Below, piece by piece: positions 63,847-64,000 of a DNA stretch of 64,000 nucleotides. The position numbers were made by a program, and so were the translations under genes. The notes under the pieces are model-generated. The model saw only the letters and a list, made by a program, of their open reading frames with translations. It ran no database searches and was not told the DNA's origin. Origin of the DNA: a virus. Every line of letters starts with the position of its first letter. Position 1 is the first letter of the stretch. The stretch is taken from IMG/VR virus record IMGVR_UViG_3300045996_000852, positions 101,393 through 165,392 of that record. The stretch is one strand, 5' to 3'.

Positions 63847-63919
63847 AGACTCTTAGCTCAGTTGGTAGAGCAAGATGCTCATAACATCGAGGTCACCAGT
63901 TCGAATCTGGTAGAGTCAA
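63847..63919 (+). tRNA. tRNA with CAT anticodon (Met or Ile2)
   Basis: Acceptor GACTCT/AGAGTC with an A-A mismatch at 1-72, elongator-type D arm AGCTCAGTTGGTAGAGC, loop CTCATAA, T arm ACCAG-TTCGAAT-CTGGT. Confidence 0.85.
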
Positions 63920-63924
63920 CACAA

Positions 63925-63998
63925 GTTGGTATAGCTCAATTGGTTAGAGCACCACGCTGATACCGTGGAGGTTGAAAGTTCGAGTCTTTCTATCAACA
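63925..63998 (+). tRNA. tRNA-Ile (GAT)
   Basis: Acceptor GTTGGTA/TATCAAC, anticodon stem CCACG/CGTGG, loop CTGATAC. The window ends 2 bases after it; the operon probably continues. Confidence 0.95.
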
Positions 63999-64000
63999 CA

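Noticed and set aside
1-64000. Recoded stop codons or suppressor tRNAs, as known in some crAss-like phages
   Set aside because: Genes end with all three stops (for example TAG at 41709, TGA at 35055, TAA at 50678), structural genes are uninterrupted, and no anticodon reading a stop was found.
1-64000. CRISPR arrays, insertion sequences, integrase or attachment sites
   Set aside because: No regularly spaced repeat array and no transposase or recombinase motifs were seen; the short repeats found are isolated.

Overview
The window is part of a low-GC tailed dsDNA phage genome (or prophage) with a Bacteroidota host. A large terminase, a portal-like protein, a scaffold-like protein, a putative major capsid protein and a run of tail genes lie in standard order. 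Promoters have the Bacteroidota form (TTTG, about 20 bases, TAnnTTTG), and start codons mostly follow A-rich leaders without Shine-Dalgarno sequences. The gene order and portal resemble crAss-like and related gut or aquatic Bacteroidota phages, but the exact clade cannot be settled by eye. TAA, TAG and TGA all end genes, so the standard code is used. No integrase, transposase or CRISPR array was seen.

Layout. (1) 130-34561 is transcribed leftward: dozens of small overlapping genes, mostly unrecognised. Among them are a VWA / kinase / PP2C phosphatase set with a nicotinamidase, a nucleotidyltransferase and a SpoT-like HD hydrolase (17.2-23.2 kb), a CCA-adding enzyme (25-26.6 kb), an SPFH lipoprotein, a DUF262 protein, a uracil-DNA-glycosylase-like protein and a protein with a ribosomal bL12-type C-terminal motif. 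This arm also holds a phage tmRNA (13191-13647), three tRNAs (32.7-33.1 kb) and many RNA segments closed by long stems. (2) About 34.56-34.81 kb is a divergent control region with repeats. (3) 34813-59308 is transcribed rightward: a BCS1-like AAA+ ATPase, an Acb2/Tad1-like protein, a PD-(D/E)XK nuclease, then packaging, head and tail genes with threonine-rich tracts. (4) 59.4-64 kb has a CPBP membrane protease and two rightward tRNA operons with 8 and at least 13 tRNAs; the second runs to the window edge.

The main discovery is in region 4. Each tRNA operon starts with a near-identical promoter, then a 30- or 31-codon leader peptide, then RNA that can fold as a 1:2 hairpin, a 2:3 antiterminator or a 3:4 terminator, as in amino-acid-operon attenuators. 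Leader 1 (60061-60153) has 13 consecutive residues drawn only from Arg, Gln, His, Thr, Trp, Phe, Cys and Pro, exactly the eight identities of the tRNAs in operon 1. Leader 2 (61228-61323) contains Met, Ile, Val, Asp, Asn, Gly, Arg, Glu and Lys, exactly the identities of the tRNAs visible in operon 2. The proposal is that ribosome stalling for lack of any of these charged tRNAs switches on their own genes.

The second notable system is the tmRNA, whose tag frame stays open for 54 codons instead of about ten and ends in Glu-Leu-Glu-Leu-Val rather than the usual Ala-Ala degron. With 24 tRNAs or tRNA-like genes lacking an encoded CCA, a CCA-adding enzyme and a bL12-like protein, the phage appears to invest heavily in controlling translation.
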